Source of the DNA: Spirogloea muscicola
Taxonomy: Eukaryota > Streptophyta > Zygnematophyceae > Spirogloeales > Spirogloeaceae
Reading direction: 5' to 3'
Length of the DNA stretch: 10,829 nucleotides
Assembly (NCBI GenBank): GCA_009602725.1
Contig: WELB01000143.1
Span: forward strand, 95,668-106,496
A program made the translations under genes and the position numbers. The notes beneath the pieces are model-generated. The model was not told where the DNA came from. It did no database searches and saw only the letters and a list, made by a program, of their open reading frames with translations. This document shows, piece after piece, positions 8,215 through 10,829 of the stretch; position 1 is the first letter of the stretch; every line of letters begins with the position of its first letter.

Positions 8215-8293
8215 AGCCTCTGGCTTTCGTCAATTCTTTTTCGGGCTGGCTTATCACAGCCCTTGCCCCCATTGGGAGTGCCACTTCTTTCGT
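8215..8293 (+). mobile_element. Retrotransposon tail H (subfamily 2), 3'UTR only
   Basis: AATTCTTTTTCGGGCTGG, hairpin GGGCTG/CAGCCC (8243-8248, 8257-8262), then CCCTTGCCCCCATTGGGAGT and GCCACTTCTTTC. The 5' boundary is uncertain. Only 9 bases separate its end from copy G. Confidence 0.75.
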
Positions 8294-8302
8294 CAGGGGG
8301 AT

Positions 8303-8487
8303 TGTTTTCCGGCAGCTAGGCTGTCGGATTTGGGGCTCCTCACTCGCAGTTATTGAGTGGTTCATCCTACACCAATTCTGAGATAGGCGCTTTTGGCCCC
8401 TTCGTGATTTTGGCCGCTTCGAACCTTGTCCATTCTTTTTGGGCTGACTTTCTCACAACCCTTGCCCCCATTGGGAGAGCCACTGTC
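8303..8487 (+). mobile_element. Retrotransposon end G (subfamily 2): last codons plus 3'UTR
   Basis: Starts within the last codons: CFPAARLSDLGLLTRSY-stop, TGA at 8354-8356, aligned with FPAASYSDLMLLTRGY in copies E and F. The 3'UTR has the family T-run and a weakened hairpin (GGGCTG at 8441-8446, CAACCC at 8456-8461, one mismatch), ending GGGAGAGCCACTGTC. Copy C starts directly after it with no spacer visible. Confidence 0.78.
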
Positions 8488-9286
8488 TTGCTCCCTTGCG
8501 TTACAGACACAGACCCTTACTCTCCCGGACGAGGTGTTCCGCAATGCCGTCCACCGGCTCCTGGGCCTGCCGCCGCCATGTCTCCAGGGTATGCAACAGT
8601 GTGAATGTGGCGAGCGAGGGGCCGAGCCTGGGGAGCTGGCCGCTCATGTTCTGCGCTGTACCCACGGCGGAGAGCGGACAGCGGCCCACGACCGCCTCCA
8701 GGATGCGATGCATGGCATCCTGGTGGAGGCTGGCTTCTCGGTGGCAGCGGAGAACTCCGCCGTCATGCCGCTCCAGCAAAGGGGCGACGGTCTCCACGCA
8801 CGTCGCGTAGACCTTGTGGCCACCCCACAAGCCGGCGGGCCACGTCTTCTCCTGGACGTGGTGACTACAGAGACATACGACCGCTCAAACCCAGCCCAAT
8901 GTGCCAACAAGGCTGGGTTTGCGGTCGCCTGCGCCGCTCGAGCTAAGGAGCTCAAGTACGCTGATCATCCGCGGGAAGACGACTTCTTCCCGCTGGCTGT
9001 CGACACGCATGGGGCGTTGGGCGCTCGGTGGCTCGAGCTGCTCAACCAGCTCGCCCGCCATGCCATCGTCCGCCGCTTCCATAGGGAGCTGGGGGACTTT
9101 CCTGCAGCCGGGTCGCTAGCGCAGGTGTACCGGATGCGCCTGGCCGTCTTGCTGCAGAGGTCTATGGCCCGCGCGCTGCACCTGCGTGCCGGCAGAGCCC
9201 TCGCTGCTGCCTCTGGCTTTGGCCAGGGGACCCACTTCCAGGAGCCTAGCTTCTCTGACCTGAGGCTGCTTAGCAGGGGTTACTGA
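8488..9286 (+). pseudogene. C-terminal part of element ORF: zinc-finger-like motif and restriction-like endonuclease
   Basis: Open to TGA at 9284-9286. Numbering from the codon at 8486: a connector LTLPDEVFRNAVHRLLGLPP, then CxC-x12-H-x3-C (C39, C41, H54, C58), R64 with H68-D69, then R107-V-D109, 14 residues, D124 (RLLLDVVTT) and a Lys pair in AKELKY (K154, K157), then FFPLAVDTHGALGARW and the end LLSRGY. This order matches the C-terminal RLE nuclease of R2-like and related non-LTR retrotransposons (zinc motif, R-H-N, P-D-x12-14-D, K). Here Val replaces Pro in the PD motif. In the family it nicks the target DNA for reverse transcription. The reverse transcriptase is missing, so it is a 5'-truncated remnant. 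The frame upstream of 8488 is the 3'UTR of G read through. Confidence 0.82.
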
Positions 9287-9417
9287 GTTATACGTAGCTG
9301 CTTTGTTTCTTGTTGTGCTTGTTTTGCTTAGCGCTTCCCTGGCCCCCTTCTCGTACTTTGTTATTCTTTTTTGGGCTGGCTTCTCCAGCCCCTATCCTCA
9401 ACGGGCGAGCCCTTCTC
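8488..9417 (+). mobile_element. Retrotransposon copy C (subfamily 1), longest open copy
   Basis: About 930 bp: 266 codons of the element ORF plus a 131-base 3'UTR. The hairpin is GGGCTGG/CCAGCCC (9373-9379, 9385-9391) and the end is GGGCGAGCCCTTCTC at 9417, identical in its last 15 bases to copy A. No target-site duplication was found: the sequence after 9417 does not recur near 8488, where C abuts tail G. It faces copy E tail to tail across a 37-bp spacer. Confidence 0.85.
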
Positions 9418-9454
9418 TCAGAAGCAAGCGCGGCCAGATAACTGGTGGCTGGGA
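9418..9454. other. 37-bp spacer between tail-to-tail copies C and E
   Basis: Sequence between the two element termini. It contains the palindrome CCAGATAACTGG. It matches neither element and is presumably remaining host target DNA or repair filler. Confidence 0.5.
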
Positions 9455-9862
9455 GAGAAGTGCGCGCCCATAGAGAAGAGGGGCTGGCAAAGCCAGCCCA
9501 AAAAAGAATGGACAATGTCCCAGGCCAAAGTAAGAGGAGCCGGAAAAAGGACTACACTACAAAACACTGCAGAACACAGAGACGATGCAGAGGGAAGCTC
9601 AGTACCCACGAGTGAGCAACATCAGGTCTGAGTAGCTCGCTGCAGGGAAAGAGGCACTCCGCCGAGACCCAGAGGCGGCGGCTATAGCACGGCCTGCTCG
9701 CGTGTGGACGGCGTGGGCAAGTGGAGCGTTGAAGCGATACGGCCAGGCGCATGCGGAAGACTTGTGCGAGCGAACCGGCGGCGTTGAAGCCGGGCAGCGC
9801 CCCTGGCAGACCCGGCCGCCGGTCAATGGCCTGGCGGGCAAGCCGCTGAAGGAAAGGCGCGG
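9455..9862 (-). mobile_element. Retrotransposon copy E (subfamily 1), 5'-truncated, one frameshift
   Basis: Minus strand: RLARQAIDRRPGLPGALPG, FNAAGSLAQVFRMRLAVSLQ, then a frame change, then HTRAGRAIAAASGSRRSASF and SDLMLLTRGY-stop (TGA read from 9601-9599). Against copy F, E has one extra base near 9721-9723 (GCAAGTGGAGC versus GCAAGGGAGC), which causes the shift. The 3'UTR has the perfect 8-bp hairpin GGGCTGGC/GCCAGCCC (9481-9488, 9492-9499) and ends GGGCGCGCACTTCTC on its own strand at 9455. The 5' edge next to D is estimated. Confidence 0.83.
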
Positions 9863-9984
9863 GGGGGGCGCATGAAATGAAAAGGGAGGCCAATTCAAGC
9901 CAATACGCAGTTCAAGCAGAGGCGAGTGCAAACTAAACAAGGCTACATAATACAGAGACCTGAACTAAGGTGCCTAAGGTGACA
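9863..9984 (-). other. 3'UTR of copy D, cut short by copy E
   Basis: About 120 bases after the D stop. No T-run, hairpin or CTTCTC end like the other subfamilies. It contains a run of eight C on the minus strand near 9869 just before the E junction. Either E inserted here and removed the D tail, or subfamily 3 has a different tail. Confidence 0.5.
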
Positions 9985-10829
9985 TTAGTACCCACGGGAG
10001 AGCACAAACAAATCGGACAAGCTAACTTGGGGAGCTGGAGCGCCGCCACGAAAGCCGGAGGCCTGACTTAGAGCGCGCCCTGCACGTTGATGAAGAGCCA
10101 ATGCTTGCGAGCGCAGGAAACCCAAGCTGCCCCCCCGACTTTTACGACGCGCATCAACCAGCCGGGCCAGTTGCTGGATCAGGGAGGACCATTTCACGCC
10201 GTAGCTGCCGTAGATATCCATGGCACACGGGCAAAGATGGTCCCCTCGGGGATGGTCCTGGTAGTGCCGCTCCTTCTTGCGCTCCGCGCTGGACGTGGCC
10301 CAGCCAGACACGGTTGACGTGGGTGCGCCAGCCTTGTATGCGTCGATCAGTACCACGTCCTGGAGCAGACGAGGCCCACCGCCCCGGGGGGGTGGCGACC
10401 ACGTCCAGACGCCGCACGTATGGCTTGCCGCGCCTGAAGGAGATTGGCATGATGCCGGACACCTCCATCACCGGATGATACCCCGCCTCTCGCAAAATTC
10501 CAACATTGTATCCCTGAGTAAGTCGTGGGAGGCAATGCGCTCACCCCCCTCAGCACACCTCAGCATGTGCGCAGCTAGGGCGAGCTTGTCATCGGCAATG
10601 TGGCCACACTCGCACTGGCGGATGCCAGCCAAGCAAGGGGGGGGGAGGCCGAGGTGGTGATGGAGCGCGGTACGAAACAGGTTGTCTGAGAGCCGAAGGG
10701 ACTCGTATATCGGCAGAGCATTTAACCACTCCGACGCGCCTGGGGAGCTGATGGAGAGGAGCCGGGTGAGGCCACGTCCATCGTCCTTGAGCAGTCCCTG
10801 CAAGTCAGAGGCGGCCTGCACGTCCGCAG
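9985..10829 (-). pseudogene. Retrotransposon copy D (subfamily 3): connector, zinc-finger-like motif and RLE domain with two frameshifts; continues past right edge
   Basis: Three overlapping minus-strand pieces. The first (window edge to 10468) has SISSPGASEWLNALP, LHHHLGLPPPCLAGIRQCEC, the CxC-x12-H-x3-C motif, IASHDLLRDT and RRGIIR-stop. The second (about 10490-10390) has GILREAGYHPVMEVSGIMP and YVRRLDVVATPP. The third (about 10385-9985) has GGPRLLQDVVLIDAY, AERKKERHYQDHPRGDH, AMDIYGSYGVKW and ends FVLSRGY-stop (TAA). Shifts lie near 10488-10495 (one base missing relative to C) and in the C7 run near 10385. The P-G-A-S-x-W-L-x-A-x-P connector is typical between reverse transcriptase and RLE domains. 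D and B are closest relatives. More of the element lies to the right. Confidence 0.83.

Noticed and set aside
8091-8293. J and H as one element with a 5' inversion (twin priming)
   Set aside because: Both carry the 3' hairpin and 3' terminal sequence, so they are two separate ends. Twin priming would give one 3' end only.
8426-8487. Apparent N-terminus of the 286-codon open frame
   Set aside because: This part is the 3'UTR of copy G, including its hairpin, read through into copy C. Element coding starts at about 8488.

Overview
The window is nuclear DNA of a eukaryote, most likely a chlorophyte green alga. The evidence is: short GT-AG introns in a GC-rich housekeeping gene, a TGTAA motif (the green-algal poly(A) signal) 72 bases after that gene's stop, a nuclear gene with a mitochondrial presequence, and fragments of non-LTR retrotransposons with a restriction-like endonuclease (RLE) C-terminus. 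A trebouxiophyte is plausible, but the sequence alone does not prove it.

Layout. (1) 1-2876, plus strand: LSG1-type circularly permuted GTPase of 60S ribosome maturation, seven exons, missing only its extreme N-terminus beyond the left edge. (2) 3246-3650, minus strand: SDHAF4-like succinate dehydrogenase assembly factor, convergent with LSG1. (3) 3651-4450: GC-rich upstream region with a (GGC)8 tract and one N, then unassigned sequence. (4) 4451-5032, plus: copy A, a 5'-truncated retrotransposon end bounded by a 15-bp target-site duplication. (5) 5048-8090: AT-rich, gene-poor DNA with ATC-rich and GTCATT repeats, two degenerate tRNA-like sequences, an internal retroelement fragment (B), and an element end (F) with a second end (I) inserted into it in the opposite direction. 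(6) 8091-10829: almost entirely abutting fragments of the same retroelement superfamily, in order J(-), H(+), G(+), C(+), E(-), D(-). D runs off the right edge.

The two host genes are ordinary: one acts in cytoplasmic ribosome assembly, the other in mitochondrial complex II assembly, and they share no pathway. The interesting part is the retroelement graveyard. At least nine fragments from three apparent subfamilies can be aligned by eye. All copies with a coding end finish in L-(L)-(S/T)-R-x-Y-stop. Eight carry the same 3'UTR hairpin (GGGCTGG...CCAGCCC or GGGCTG...CAGCCC) about 25-35 bases before the element's 3' end, and the element has no poly(A) tail. No CRISPR array, rRNA gene, intact transposon or unknown multigene system was seen.
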